From the NCBI GenBank assembly GCA_026398695.1, contig JAPLSJ010000082.1, forward strand, positions 1 through 57,934: a stretch of 57,934 bases of DNA. The letters are read 5' to 3'. The translations under genes were made by a program, and so were the position numbers. Shown here in pieces: positions 17,627 through 29,248 of this stretch (the first letter of the stretch is position 1; every line of letters begins with the position of its first letter). The notes under the pieces were generated by a model, which had not been told where the DNA came from, did no database searches, and saw nothing but the letters and a program-made list of their open reading frames with translations. The stretch comes from Arenimonas sp. (lineage in GTDB: Bacteria > Pseudomonadota > Gammaproteobacteria > Xanthomonadales > Xanthomonadaceae).

Positions 17627-19249
17627 CTACGCGGGAGCGCGGAAACCGAGCTCCCGGAACGACCGCTCGATCCTCTCCCGCCCTTCCGAGGGCGCGAACG
17701 GAAACGACCGGAAGAACGAGGCGGGCGTCACGCCCGCATCCATCTGCCTTGCCCGGGCGAGCCACTGCGCCGCCTGCGCCGAGCGTCCGTCCGCGTGCGT
17801 GGTGATCGCCGCGATCACCGCGATGTGCTTGTGGGCGCCCGGCGACCGGGCCGCCGTCTCGCCCAGGTCGGCCGCCGTGCCGCTGTCGCCCTGGAACAGG
17901 GCACTGACCGAGCGCACGGCCAGCATCGCGTAACGCAGCGGGTCCAGCGGACTCAGGCGCAGGGCCAGCGCCGCGTGGGCGTCGCTGTTGGCCGCATCGC
18001 CCTGGGTCATCTCCGCCCAGGCCCTGGAGTAGATCGCCTGGGCGTAGTTGGGGCTCAGCGCGATGCACTGCGCCAGCCGCTCGAGGCTCTCGGGCACGGC
18101 CTTTTCGAACCACAGGGAACGCCCCAGGTTCAGGTGCGCGAACGGATCCAGCGGGTCGCAGGCCAGGGCCTGCTCGGCCAGCGCCCTGGCGCGCCGCGCC
18201 ATGTCCTCGCCGCTGCCCGAGTACTGCAGGAAGCTGTCCTGGAAACAGGTGAAGGACAGCCCGGAAAGCGCGCGGGAAAAATTCTGGTTCAGCGCCAGCG
18301 CCCGCTCGAACAGGGCCGCCGCGTGGCCGTTGTCGGCCTGGTTGAAGCGGAACATGTGGTCGAGCCCGAGATGGTAGGACGACCAGGCATCGAGCCCGGA
18401 CAGCGGCACCCGGCGCGCCAGGTCCACTTCCTGCTGCACGATGCGGACCTCGAGCTTGGCCACCAGGCTGGCCAGTATTTCCTGCTGCAGCAGCGGCAGT
18501 TCGTCCAGGCCCGCGGTGAACTGTTCGGCCCAGACCACGGCGCTGTCGCGGGTGCGCGCCAGCTCCACCGACAGCGTCACGCGGTCGGCGCGGCTGCGCA
18601 GCGTGCCCGTCAGGCAGTAGCGGACGTTGAACGCGGCGCCGATCTCGCCGCAGTCCGTGTCCTTGCCGCGGAAGCGGAACGTGGACGTGCGGGCGATGAC
18701 CAGCAGCCAGCGAAGCCGCGCCAGGTCGGTGATCAGCTCATCGGCCAGCGCATCGGCCACGACGTCCAGCGGCCCGGCCTCGCCGACCACGCGGAACGGC
18801 AGCACGGCGATCGACGGGCGGTCGTCGGTGGCCGGTTCAGGGCGGCCTGCCGCCGCTGTAGCGGCGGGCTCCGGCGCGCCGGCATAGCCGACGCTGCCGA
18901 CAAAGCGAAAACCCCGGCCGTGCACGGTGCGGATCAGCCGCTGCTGGTCGCCGTCATCGCCCAGGGCGCGGCGCGCCGACTTCACCCGCGAGGCGATGGT
19001 GGCGTCGGAGGTGCCGGGGTTGTTCCAGATCTTTTCGGCCACTTCGTCCTTGCTGACCAGGCGCTCGGCGTTGGCCACCAGCAGGATCAGCAGCGACAGC
19101 ACCTGCGGCTCCACCGCGATCGCCTGGCCGCCATGGCGCAGCTCGAACCGCCCGGGGTCGAGCTCGAAGGTCTCGAAGCGATAGATGATGCTCGGGCCGG
19201 CGGGCAAATCGGCGCTCCTCCATGAAATCTCCAGACGCCCTCCAAGCAT
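17627..19249 (-). CDS. Winged-helix (OmpR/CadC-type) regulator with TPR effector region
   Basis: About 540 residues from the ATG at 19249; the upstream-extended frame looks non-coding, but the exact start is uncertain. An OmpR-type DNA-binding domain lies at residues 20-105 (YRFETFELDPGRFELRHGG, VSKDEVAEKIW, RVKSARRALGDDG, LIRTVHGRGFRFVG). Next comes a TolB/FlgO-like alpha-beta segment beginning IAVLPFRVV, then TPR repeats (residues 330-530). No membrane helix is seen, unlike CadC, so it is probably cytosolic. It is divergent from a methyltransferase gene, a likely target. The ligand is unknown. Confidence 0.72.
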   Translation of the reverse strand: MLGGRLEISWRSADLPAGPSIIYRFETFELDPGRFELRHGGQAIAVEPQVLSLLILLVANAERLVSKDEVAEKIWNNPGTSDATIASRVKSARRALGDDGDQQRLIRTVHGRGFRFVGSVGYAGAPEPAATAAAGRPEPATDDRPSIAVLPFRVVGEAGPLDVVADALADELITDLARLRWLLVIARTSTFRFRGKDTDCGEIGAAFNVRYCLTGTLRSRADRVTLSVELARTRDSAVVWAEQFTAGLDELPLLQQEILASLVAKLEVRIVQQEVDLARRVPLSGLDAWSSYHLGLDHMFRFNQADNGHAAALFERALALNQNFSRALSGLSFTCFQDSFLQYSGSGEDMARRARALAEQALACDPLDPFAHLNLGRSLWFEKAVPESLERLAQCIALSPNYAQAIYSRAWAEMTQGDAANSDAHAALALRLSPLDPLRYAMLAVRSVSALFQGDSGTAADLGETAARSPGAHKHIAVIAAITTHADGRSAQAAQWLARARQMDAGVTPASFFRSFPFAPSEGRERIERSFRELGFRAPA

Positions 19250-19314
19250 CGCGATACGGAAGCGTGGACGCTGTGGCCACCACCGGACCGGAGTCCGGGA
19301 CAAGGAGCCGTGAC

Positions 19315-20193
19315 ATGCCAACCATCGAATCACAGGGCGCTGCCCACAGTGCGTCCGCACCGACCATAAGTCCAGCCGCCGCCATCAACCCCAACCGGGC
19401 ACTCTGGGAAAAGGGCGACTTCACCCGGCTTGCCGCGACGATGCGTGAAAGCGGCGACGAGGTGATCGACCGCCTCGGCGTAGGGCCCGGCATGGACGTG
19501 CTGGACCTGGGCTGTGGCGACGGCACCACGGCGCTGCCGGCGGCCCGGCGCGGCGCCCGGGTGCTGGGCGTGGACATCGCCTCGAACCTGGTGGCCGCCG
19601 GCAATGCCCGCGCGGCCGCCGCCGGCCTGGCCAACCTGGGCTTCGAGCAGGGCGACGCTTCGCGGCTCGACGCGATCACCGACGATCGCTTCGACCTGCT
19701 GGTGAGCATGTTCGGCGCCATGTTCGCGCCCCGGCCGCTCGACACCGCCCGGGAGATGGTGCGCGTGACCCGGCCCGGCGGCCGGATCGTGATGGGCAAC
19801 TGGATCCCGGGCGACCCCACGCTGATCGCGCGGGTGCTGCAGATCTGCGCCGGCTACAGCCCGCCGCCGCCCGAAGGCTTCGTGAGCCCGGTCACCTGGG
19901 GCAAGGAAGAGCTGGTGCGTGAACGCTTCGCGGCCGCCGGCATCGCCCAGGACCGCATCACCTGCGAAAGGGCCACCTACACCTTCCGCCACCCCGGGAC
20001 GCCGCTCGAGTTCCTGGCCATCTTCCGCGACTACTACGGCCCGACCATGAACGCCTTCGAGGCCGCCGCGAAGGCCGGCCGCCGCGACGAGCTCGAGGAC
20101 GAACTGGCCAGGCTGTTCGCGGCCGAAAACCGCGCGCAGGGCCCCGGCACAGAGATCCCCGCCACCTACCTGCGCGTCACCGTCCTCAAATAG
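19315..20193 (+). CDS. Class I SAM-dependent methyltransferase
   Basis: The 292-residue protein carries the SAM-binding motif I VLDLGCGDGTTALPAARRG at about residues 61-79, then the acidic motif II end LGVDIASNLV and motif FDLLVSMFGAMFAPRP. The C-terminal half (FVSPVTWGKEELVRERF, EFLAIFRDYYGPTMNAF) resembles ubiquinone/UbiE-like small-molecule methyltransferases with no assigned substrate. The ATG at 19315 is chosen for the AAGGAG eight bases upstream. It is divergent from a winged-helix/TPR regulator and followed by a REP-like repeat. Confidence 0.8.
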   Translation: MPTIESQGAAHSASAPTISPAAAINPNRALWEKGDFTRLAATMRESGDEVIDRLGVGPGMDVLDLGCGDGTTALPAARRGARVLGVDIASNLVAAGNARAAAAGLANLGFEQGDASRLDAITDDRFDLLVSMFGAMFAPRPLDTAREMVRVTRPGGRIVMGNWIPGDPTLIARVLQICAGYSPPPPEGFVSPVTWGKEELVRERFAAAGIAQDRITCERATYTFRHPGTPLEFLAIFRDYYGPTMNAFEAAAKAGRRDELEDELARLFAAENRAQGPGTEIPATYLRVTVLK

Positions 20194-20215
20194 CCCCCCC
20201 ACCGCCCAAAAACCC

Positions 20216-20279
20216 TGTGGGAGGGACTTAAGTCCCGAAGCCTTTCGCGGAAAGCGTCGGGACTGAAGTCCCTCCCACA
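20216..20279 (+). repeat. BIME/REP-like inverted repeat, copy 1
   Basis: A 64-bp element with arms TGTGGGAGGGACTTAAGTCCC and its near-perfect reverse complement, separated by about 20 bases. Each arm contains an internal palindrome, so it can fold as one long hairpin or two small ones. It lies between the methyltransferase stop and the glycine riboswitch and matches copies at 31570 and 47018. Confidence 0.85.
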
Positions 20280-20340
20280 AGCGCGGCGTGGGCACCCCAA
20301 ATTCACCTGGCCGGAGGGTAGAATGGCGGCGCTCAATGCG

Positions 20341-20537
20341 TGGTGCGGGAGAGACTGGCCTAGGCCAGCGCCGAAGGCGTAACGCCCGTAATCGCTCAGG
20401 AACCCGGAACCGTACCGCGCGAGCGACTCTGGAGAGACCGGAACCAACCGGCGCCGAAGGGGCATGGGACCGCAGGACGCGGCCCAAAACTCTCAGGCAA
20501 AAGGACAGAGGGGCACCCCGCGCATCCGTGCGCGGCC
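20341..20537 (+). promoter_or_regulatory. Tandem glycine riboswitch upstream of gcvP
   Basis: Two glycine aptamers in series. The first begins GGTGCGGGAGAGACTGG and contains GCGCCGAAGG and CTCAGG. The second begins at about 20424 with CTCTGGAGAGACCGG and contains GGCGCCGAAGGGGCA and, near its 3' end, CTCAGGCAAAAGGACAGAG. These are the conserved cores of the gcvT riboswitch. A GC hairpin (CCGCGCA/TGCGCGG, 20518-20535) follows and may be the expression platform. Binding of glycine normally turns the cleavage system on, which fits gcvP starting at 20561. Confidence 0.93.
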
Positions 20538-20560
20538 CTCCCCTATGTCCCGGACCGCCC

Positions 20561-23455
<2,895 letters not shown>

Positions 23456-23465
23456 GGCCGCAGGC

Positions 23466-23888
23466 ATGACCGACCCCAAACCCAAACTCAGCTTCCACGT
23501 CCAGGCGATCCGCATGGATGCACACGGCAGCGTCGCGCACTGCAAGGATGCCGACGTCGTCCTGGACACCGACCTCGCGGGCCGTCGTGATGCCTTCAAT
23601 CCGGCCGAGCTTTTACTGGCCGCGCTCTCGGCCTGCATGATCAAGGGCATCGAGCGGGTCGTTCCAATCCTGCGGTTCGGGCTGCGGGGCGTCGAGGTGC
23701 GGGTGGAGGGCGTCAGGCAGGACGTGCCGCCGCGCCTGGAGTCGATCCGCTACGAGATCGTGGTGGACACCGACGAGTCGGACCATCGCCTGGATCTGCT
23801 GCACGAGAACGTGCGCAAGTACGGCACGGTCTTCAACACCGTGGCCCCCGGAACCGACCTGAGCGGCAAGCTGGTCCGGAAAGGCTGA
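23466..23888 (+). CDS. OsmC-family protein
   Basis: A 140-residue protein with the OsmC/Ohr fold signature [23 protein letters not shown]. Members reduce organic peroxides with a cysteine pair. Here Cys57 aligns with the helix cysteine and the only other cysteine is Cys26, which is not the usual partner position, so peroxidase activity is uncertain. It begins ten bases after the gcvP stop and may be co-transcribed with it. The gene is followed by the arsR promoter. Confidence 0.78.
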   Translation: MTDPKPKLSFHVQAIRMDAHGSVAHCKDADVVLDTDLAGRRDAFNPAELLLAALSACMIKGIERVVPILRFGLRGVEVRVEGVRQDVPPRLESIRYEIVVDTDESDHRLDLLHENVRKYGTVFNTVAPGTDLSGKLVRKG

Positions 23889-23913
23889 CCGCTCTCCGGA
23901 GACTCGAAACTGT

Positions 23914-23941
23914 CATATGGTTCCACTATTCTGGAATCATG
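23914..23941 (+). promoter_or_regulatory. Probable ArsR operator overlapping the arsR start codon
   Basis: An imperfect palindrome ATGGTTCCA (23917-23925), CTATT, CTGGAATCAT (23931-23940) lies against the arsR ATG at 23939. A dyad in this place is typical for autorepression by ArsR-family dimers. Assignment is by position and symmetry only. Confidence 0.6.
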
Positions 23942-24277
23942 GACACAGACACCGCCGTCACCTCCCTCGCCGCCCTCGCCCAACCGCACCGCCTGGCCGT
24001 GTTCCGCCGCCTGGTGGAACTCGGCCCCGAGGGCGCCCTGGCAGGCGAGCTGGCCGAGCACCTGGCCATCCCCGCCAACACGCTCTCCTTCCACCTCAAG
24101 TCGCTGCAGCAGGCCGGCCTGATCGTGCCCGAGCCGCGCGGGCGCACCATCCGCTACCGGGCCGACTTCGCGGCCATGCGCGGGCTGGTGGGCTTCCTCA
24201 CCGACAACCGCTGCGGCGGCGACGCCTCGCTGTGCGCGCCCGCAGACACCCCGGCCCAGGCGTCGGGCTGCTGCTGA
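23939..24277 (+). CDS. arsR: ArsR-family metalloregulatory repressor
   Basis: A 112-residue winged-helix repressor: residues 10-85 carry [17 protein letters not shown], then the recognition region [19 protein letters not shown] and the wing GRTIRYR. The classical ELCVCDL arsenic site in helix alpha3 is absent (this segment reads LAGELAEHL). Cysteines instead cluster at the C-terminus (Cys92, Cys99, Cys111, Cys112), as in ArsR proteins that bind As(III) with C-terminal thiols. It is followed after 29 bases by the GAPDH-arsJ pair, supporting arsenic as inducer. Confidence 0.88.
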   Translation: MDTDTAVTSLAALAQPHRLAVFRRLVELGPEGALAGELAEHLAIPANTLSFHLKSLQQAGLIVPEPRGRTIRYRADFAAMRGLVGFLTDNRCGGDASLCAPADTPAQASGCC

Positions 24278-24306
24278 CTTCCTTTCCCCACCCACGGACC
24301 CCACCC

Positions 24307-25308
24307 ATGCAACTCAAGATCGGCATCAACGGCTTCGGCCGCATCGGACGCCTGGCCCTGCGCGCGGCCTGGGACTGGCCGGACGTGCGCTTCGTGCAGA
24401 TCAACGACCCGGGCGGCGACGCGGCCACGCTGGCCCACCTGCTGAACTTCGATTCGGTGCACGGCCGCTGGGCGCATGACGCCGGCCACGACGGCGACGT
24501 CATCACCGTCGGCGACCGGCGCATCGCCACCAGCCGCCACAAGGCCATCGGCGACACCGACTGGTCGGGCTGCGACGTGGTGATCGAGGCCTCGGGCAAG
24601 ATGAAGACCACCGCTGCCCTGAAGGCCTACCTCGACCAGGGCGTGGACCGCGTGGTGGTCACCGCGCCGGTGAAGGAGCCGGGCGTGCTGAACGTGGTGA
24701 TGGGCGTGAACGACCACCTGTTCGATCCCGCCGCGCACCGCATCGTCACCGCCGCTTCGTGCACCACCAACTGCCTCGCCCCCATCGTGAAGGTGGTGCA
24801 TGAAAGCCTCGGCATCCGCCACGGCAGCATCACCACGGTGCACGACCTCACCAACACCCAGTCCATCCTTGACCAGCCGCACAAGGACCTGCGCCGCGCG
24901 CGCGCCTGCGGCATGAGCCTGATCCCCACCACCACCGGCTCGGCCACCGCGATCACCGAAATCTTCCCGGAACTGAAGGGCCGCCTGAACGGCCACGCCG
25001 TGCGCGTTCCGCTGGCCAACGCCTCGCTCACCGACGCGGTGTTCGAACTCGAGCGCGCCACCACGGCCGAAGAGGTGAACGCGCTGTTCAAGGCCGCCGC
25101 CGAGGGCCCGCTCAAGGGCATCCTGGGCTACGAGACGCGGCCGCTGGTGTCCATCGACTACCGCTCCGACCCGCGCTCGGGCGTCGTCGATGGCCCGTTC
25201 ACGATGGTGGTGAACGGCACGCAGCTCAAGGTGTTCGCCTGGTACGACAACGAATGGGGCTACGCCAACCGCACCGTCGAACTGGCGCGCAAGGTGGGCC
25301 ACGCGTGA
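24307..25308 (+). CDS. ArsJ-associated glyceraldehyde-3-phosphate dehydrogenase
   Basis: A 333-residue GAPDH: Rossmann motif [17 protein letters not shown] at the N-terminus, active-site Cys152 in [13 protein letters not shown] and the C-terminal [11 protein letters not shown]. In ars operons this enzyme uses arsenate in place of phosphate to make unstable 1-arseno-3-phosphoglycerate, which ArsJ exports. Placement between arsR and arsJ, with its stop overlapping the arsJ GTG, supports that role rather than glycolysis. Confidence 0.92.
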   Translation: MQLKIGINGFGRIGRLALRAAWDWPDVRFVQINDPGGDAATLAHLLNFDSVHGRWAHDAGHDGDVITVGDRRIATSRHKAIGDTDWSGCDVVIEASGKMKTTAALKAYLDQGVDRVVVTAPVKEPGVLNVVMGVNDHLFDPAAHRIVTAASCTTNCLAPIVKVVHESLGIRHGSITTVHDLTNTQSILDQPHKDLRRARACGMSLIPTTTGSATAITEIFPELKGRLNGHAVRVPLANASLTDAVFELERATTAEEVNALFKAAAEGPLKGILGYETRPLVSIDYRSDPRSGVVDGPFTMVVNGTQLKVFAWYDNEWGYANRTVELARKVGHA

Positions 25309-26516
25309 CAGCCGCTTCGCCGGCGGTGCGCCAGTACCTGCTGGTCACCGGCAACTACTGGGCGTTCACCCTCACCGACGGCGCGCTGCGCATGCTGGTG
25401 GTGCTGCATTTCCACCAGCTGGGCTATTCGCCGCTGCAGGTGGCGATGCTGTTCCTGTTCTACGAAGTGTTCGGCGTCATCACCAACCTGGTGGGCGGCT
25501 GGCTGGGCGCGCGCCTGGGCCTGAACCGAACGATGAACCTGGGCCTGGCGCTGCAGGTGGGTGCGCTGGCGATGCTGGCCGTGCCTGCGGCGATGCTGAC
25601 GGTGCCTTGGGTGATGGCGGCGCAGGCGCTGAGCGGCATCGCCAAGGACCTCAACAAGATGAGCGCCAAGGGCAGCCTGAAAGCGCTGGTGCCAGGCGAC
25701 CAGCAGGCGAAGCTTTATCGCTGGGTGGCCCTGCTGACGGGTTCGAAGAACGCGCTCAAGGGCGTGGGATTCTTCCTGGGCGCGCTGCTGCTGGCGGCGC
25801 TGGGCTTCGACGGTGCGGTGCTGGCGATGGCCGGCGCGCTGGCGCTGGTGTGGCTGGGCAGCGTGCTGTTCCTGAAGGCCGACCTGGGCCGGGCCAAGGC
25901 CAAGCCGAAGTTCCGCGAGCTGCTGTCCAAGAGCCCGGCCATCAACCGGCTGTCGGCGGCGCGGCTGTTCCTGTTCGGGGCGCGCGACGTGTGGTTCGTG
26001 GTGGCGTTGCCCGTCTTCCTCGCTACCCGGCTGGGCTGGAGCCACCTGCAGATCGGTGGCTTCCTGGCGCTGTGGATCATCGGCTACGGCGCGGTGCAGG
26101 CGCTGGCGCCGGCCATCACCGGCCTGCGCACGCGCGCCACGCCCGACGGCCGCACGGCCTTGCGCTGGGCGCTGCCGCTGGCGCTGCTGCCGGCGGGCAT
26201 GGCCGTGGCGCTGGGCGCGGGCCTGCCCCCGGGCCCGGTGCTGGTGGGCGGCCTGCTGGCCTTCGGCGTGCTGTTCGCGCTCAATTCGGCCCTGCACAGT
26301 TTCCTGATCATCAGCTACGCCCGCGAAGACGGGGTGTCGCTGGACGTGGGCTTCTACTACATGGCCAACGCGGCCGGGCGCCTGCTGGGCACGGTGCTGT
26401 CGGGCTGGGTGTACCAGGCGGCCGGGCTGGAGGCCTGCCTGTGGATTTCGGCGGCCTTCGTGGCCGTTGCGGCGGCGGTGTCGCTGGCCCTGCCCCGGCA
26501 CGCCCGGCCCGCCTGA
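25305..26516 (+). CDS. arsJ: Organo-arsenical efflux permease ArsJ (MFS)
   Basis: A 403-residue major facilitator protein with about 12 helices, starting at GTG overlapping the GAPDH stop (GTGA). ArsJ-type segments are [21 protein letters not shown] at the start, [19 protein letters not shown] and [16 protein letters not shown]. It exports 1-arseno-3-phosphoglycerate made by the neighbouring GAPDH, together giving arsenate resistance. No arsC or acr3/arsB is in the window, so this module stands alone here. Confidence 0.9.
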   Translation: MTAASPAVRQYLLVTGNYWAFTLTDGALRMLVVLHFHQLGYSPLQVAMLFLFYEVFGVITNLVGGWLGARLGLNRTMNLGLALQVGALAMLAVPAAMLTVPWVMAAQALSGIAKDLNKMSAKGSLKALVPGDQQAKLYRWVALLTGSKNALKGVGFFLGALLLAALGFDGAVLAMAGALALVWLGSVLFLKADLGRAKAKPKFRELLSKSPAINRLSAARLFLFGARDVWFVVALPVFLATRLGWSHLQIGGFLALWIIGYGAVQALAPAITGLRTRATPDGRTALRWALPLALLPAGMAVALGAGLPPGPVLVGGLLAFGVLFALNSALHSFLIISYAREDGVSLDVGFYYMANAAGRLLGTVLSGWVYQAAGLEACLWISAAFVAVAAAVSLALPRHARPA

Positions 26517-26653
26517 GGCCGGTCCGATTTTCCTGAACGCGGGCTGACCGAAGCCGGCGGCCCGCGAACCTCCCCGCCCTGGGGCAGGCTCTTTGGAGTC
26601 ATGACAGCAGGATCATTCCGGTCCATGCTCATGCCGAAGATGCCCACGCACCC

Positions 26654-27169
26654 ATGAACAGCCTGGCCTGGACCACCGACCTGGAAGCCGCCCGCGCCGG
26701 CGACCGCCCGGCGCTGGAACGCGTGCTGGCCCGGTCGCGCCAGGACCTGCGGCGCTACGCCGAGCACCACTGCGTGATCAACGACGTCGAGGACGCGGTG
26801 CAGGAGTCGCTGTTCACCGCCTCGCGCCGCATGATGGACCTGCGCCAGCTCGAGTGCTTCGCGTCCTGGCTTTTCCGCATCGTCAAGCGCGAGTGCAACC
26901 GTCTCAAGCGTGCCGCGCGTACCTTCCTGCATGAACCGATCACCGACGACATCGCCGAAGTCTGCCAGGTCGAACACCGCGGCCTGGCCCGCGACCTGGC
27001 CGCGGCCCTGGAGTCGCTGCCGGCCCACTACCGCGAGATCGTGCTGCTGCGCGACCTGGAGGGCCTGGACATCAACGAACTGTCGCAACGCCTGGGCCTG
27101 ACGCGCGAAGCCACCAAGGCCCGCCTGCACCGTGCGCGTTCATTGGCCCGCGAGTATCTTTCCAGCTGA
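26654..27169 (+). CDS. ECF-type RNA polymerase sigma factor
   Basis: A 171-residue sigma-70 family protein with region 2 (INDVEDAVQESLFTASRRM, ASWLFRIVKRECNRLKR) and region 4 (LPAHYREIVLLRDLEGLDI, ELSQRLGLTREATKARLHRARS), and neither region 1 nor region 3. No anti-sigma factor gene is adjacent. It lies 53 bases upstream of the EGKCG peptide gene and in the same direction, so it very probably controls this metallophore operon. The signal it senses is not evident. Confidence 0.88.
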   Translation: MNSLAWTTDLEAARAGDRPALERVLARSRQDLRRYAEHHCVINDVEDAVQESLFTASRRMMDLRQLECFASWLFRIVKRECNRLKRAARTFLHEPITDDIAEVCQVEHRGLARDLAAALESLPAHYREIVLLRDLEGLDINELSQRLGLTREATKARLHRARSLAREYLSS

Positions 27170-27222
27170 ATCCCGAATCCACCCCGCGGGCCCGCCCGCA
27201 TCATCCAAAGAGAGCGAAGACC

Positions 27223-27618
27223 ATGTCCAACAAGTCGATCAAACCCGTTGTCCTGGCTGCCGGCGCGCTGATGCTGGGCAGCCTGGCCCTGGCCAACTCC
27301 GCCTTCGCCATGAGCAGCCTGGCCCAGGGTTACCAGGTGGCCGGCGCCGAAGCCAAGGCCGAAGAAGGCAAGTGTGGCGAAGGCAAGTGCGGCGAAGGCC
27401 ATTGCGGCGCCGAGAAGGGCGAGCACGAAGGCAAGTGCGGCGGCGACAAGGCCGGTGAGGAAGGCAAGTGCGGCGAAGGCAAGTGTGGCGAAGGCAAGTG
27501 CGGCGCCGACAAGGCCACCGGCGAAGGCAAGTGCGGCGAAGGCAAGTGCGGTGAAGACAAGGCCGCCGGCGCCGAGGGCAAGTGCGGCGAAGGCAAGTGC
27601 GGCGAAGACAAGCAGTAA
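27223..27618 (+). CDS. HvfA-like EGKCG-repeat RiPP metallophore precursor
   Basis: A 131-residue precursor with a signal peptide (residues 1-29, ending ANSAFA) and a conserved [11 protein letters not shown] segment. A cysteine region (48-127) follows with ten EGKCG motifs and one EGHCG. Its eleven cysteines are at 51, 56, 61, 72, 83, 88, 93, 104, 109, 121 and 126, mostly five residues apart, with Ala/Asp/Lys spacers. In Haemophilus HvfA the EGKCG cysteines are converted to copper-binding oxazolone/thioamide groups by HvfB/HvfC, and the MNIO and DUF2063 genes follow here. Product and metal are inferred. Confidence 0.88.
   Translation: MSNKSIKPVVLAAGALMLGSLALANSAFAMSSLAQGYQVAGAEAKAEEGKCGEGKCGEGHCGAEKGEHEGKCGGDKAGEEGKCGEGKCGEGKCGADKATGEGKCGEGKCGEDKAAGAEGKCGEGKCGEDKQ
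27364..27603 (+). repeat. 15-bp coding repeat array within the HvfA-like precursor gene
   Basis: Repeated GAAGGCAAGTGCGGC units, sometimes back to back and sometimes spaced by 15-36 bases. They encode the EGKCG motifs. Nearly identical codon use among units (AAG, mostly TGC) suggests recent expansion by slippage or recombination. Confidence 0.85.
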
Positions 27619-27625
27619 TCCGCGC

Positions 27626-28483
27626 ATGACGGCCATCCCTCCCCTGTCACCGATGGCCGCCGGCCTCGGCCTGCGGCGGGCCCTGATGGGCCCGCTGCAG
27701 GCCGCAGCGCCGGGTGATTTCGATTTCCTCGAATGCGCGCCGGACAACTGGATCGGCGTGGGCGGACGCTTCGGCGAAGGCCTGCGCGAGCTCAGCCGCA
27801 GGCACCCGCTGGTCTGCCACGGGCTGTCGCTGTCGCTGGGCGCGGTGGAACCGTTCGACCAGACCTACCTGCTCAAGCTGCGCCGCTTCCTGGACGAGCA
27901 CCGCGTGCCGATCTTCAGCGAGCACCTCTCGTACTGCAGCGACGACGGCCAACTGTACGACCTGATGCCCATCCCCTTCACCGACGAAGCCGTGCACCAC
28001 GTGGCCGGCCGCATCCGCCAGGTGCAGGACGCGCTGGGCCGCCGCATCGCGGTGGAAAACATTTCCTACTACGCGGCGCCCTACCAGGGCATGCCCGAGA
28101 TCGATTTCCTGCGCGCGGTGCTGGCCGAGGCCGACTGCGACCTGCTGCTGGACGTGAACAACATCCACGTCAACGCCATCAACCACCGGTACGATCCGCA
28201 TCAATTCCTGCGCGCCATCCCTGGCGATCGCATCGCCTACTTCCACGTCGCCGGCCACTACGACGAGGCCGACGACCTGAAGGTGGACACCCACGCCGCG
28301 CCCGTCATCCCCGACGTGTGGGCGCTGCTGGACGAAGCCTGCCGCGTGTTCGGGCCGCGCCCGGCGCTGCTCGAGCGCGACTTCAACTTCCCGCCGTTCG
28401 CCGAACTGGTGGCCGAAGTGGCCACGGTGCGAAGCGTGCTGCAGCGCCACGCCACCCCGGAGGCGCGCCATGCCCGCGGCTGA
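27626..28483 (+). CDS. DUF692 multinuclear iron oxidative enzyme (HvfB/BufB-like MNIO)
   Basis: A 285-residue TIM-barrel MNIO. Likely metal ligands and neighbours seen in order are His65 (CHGLSLSLG), Glu99/His100 (FSEHLSY), Glu144 (VENISYY), Asp176/Asn178/His181 ([12 protein letters not shown]), the His of [12 protein letters not shown] and the late Glu in LERDFNFP. These enzymes use a di- or tri-iron site and oxygen to rearrange cysteine into thiooxazole or oxazolone/thioamide groups. It starts eight bases after the precursor stop, so the precursor is its expected substrate. It overlaps the DUF2063 gene by 14 bases. Confidence 0.92.
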   Translation: MTAIPPLSPMAAGLGLRRALMGPLQAAAPGDFDFLECAPDNWIGVGGRFGEGLRELSRRHPLVCHGLSLSLGAVEPFDQTYLLKLRRFLDEHRVPIFSEHLSYCSDDGQLYDLMPIPFTDEAVHHVAGRIRQVQDALGRRIAVENISYYAAPYQGMPEIDFLRAVLAEADCDLLLDVNNIHVNAINHRYDPHQFLRAIPGDRIAYFHVAGHYDEADDLKVDTHAAPVIPDVWALLDEACRVFGPRPALLERDFNFPPFAELVAEVATVRSVLQRHATPEARHARG

Positions 28484-29237
28484 GTCGCTGCGCGCGCAGC
28501 AGTTCCGGCTGGCGGCGCACATCCGCGACCCGGCGCACGCGCCACCGCCGCCGGGCATCGAGGAGCGCCGGCTGGCGATCTACCGCGACCTTTTCTACAA
28601 CAGCCTGCAGGGCCTGCTGGCGGGCAACTTCCCGGTCATCCGCAGGCTTCTGGGCGACGACGGCTGGCACGCGCTCGTGCGCGACTTCTACCGCGAGCAC
28701 CGCTGCGCCACGCCGCTGTTCCCCGAGCTGCCGCGCGAGTTCATCCAGTACCTGCAGGCGCGCGCCGAGGCCGGCCGCGGCGACAAGCCCTGGCTGCTCG
28801 AACTGGCGCACTACGAATGGGTCGAGCTCGCGCTGGACCTGAGCGAAGCCAGCCTGGCCGACGCGCCGCACGACGCCGGCGGCGACCTTCTTGCGGGCGT
28901 GCCGGTGCCTTCGCCGCTGGCCTGGCCGCTGGCCTACGCCTGGCCGGTGCATCGGCTGTCGCCGGACTTCCAGCCCGACCAGGCGCCGGCCACCGCCACT
29001 TTCCTGCTGGTGCAGCGCGATGCCGCGTTCAAGGTGCGCTTCAACGAACTCAGCGCGCTGAGCTTCCGGCTGCTGCAGCGGCTGTCGGACGAACCCGACC
29101 TGACGGGCCGCGAGCAGCTGCTGGCCCTGGCCACCGAAGCCGCCGCGCCCGACCCCGAGGCCTTCGTGGCGCTCGGCCACGACATGCTGCGGCAGTTCCT
29201 GGCCAGCGGCGTCATCCTCGGCACCCGCCTTTCCTGA
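28470..29237 (+). CDS. DUF2063 MNIO partner protein (HvfC/BufC-like)
   Basis: A 255-residue protein with the N-terminal DUF2063 domain ([65 protein letters not shown]) and a C-terminal helical/beta domain. In characterised systems this protein binds the precursor peptide and delivers it to the DUF692 enzyme as a heterodimer. The 14-base overlap with the MNIO gene supports stoichiometric production. Confidence 0.9.
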   Translation: MPAAESLRAQQFRLAAHIRDPAHAPPPPGIEERRLAIYRDLFYNSLQGLLAGNFPVIRRLLGDDGWHALVRDFYREHRCATPLFPELPREFIQYLQARAEAGRGDKPWLLELAHYEWVELALDLSEASLADAPHDAGGDLLAGVPVPSPLAWPLAYAWPVHRLSPDFQPDQAPATATFLLVQRDAAFKVRFNELSALSFRLLQRLSDEPDLTGREQLLALATEAAAPDPEAFVALGHDMLRQFLASGVILGTRLS

Positions 29238-29248
29238 CGGAGTCATCC

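Noticed and set aside
26580-26653. ECF-sigma-dependent promoter before the sigma gene
   Set aside because: Candidate AAC and GTC elements are not at 16-17 bp spacing; no pair could be supported by eye.
27364-27603. Possible CRISPR array
   Set aside because: Repeats are 15 bp, in frame, not separated by unique spacers, and code for EGKCG motifs.
27374-27625. Ala/Lys/Ser-rich reading frame overlapping the EGKCG gene and fused to the DUF692 gene
   Set aside because: It is the +1 translation of the 15-bp repeat. The correct frame has a signal peptide and the family motif; the DUF692 gene has its own ATG at 27626.
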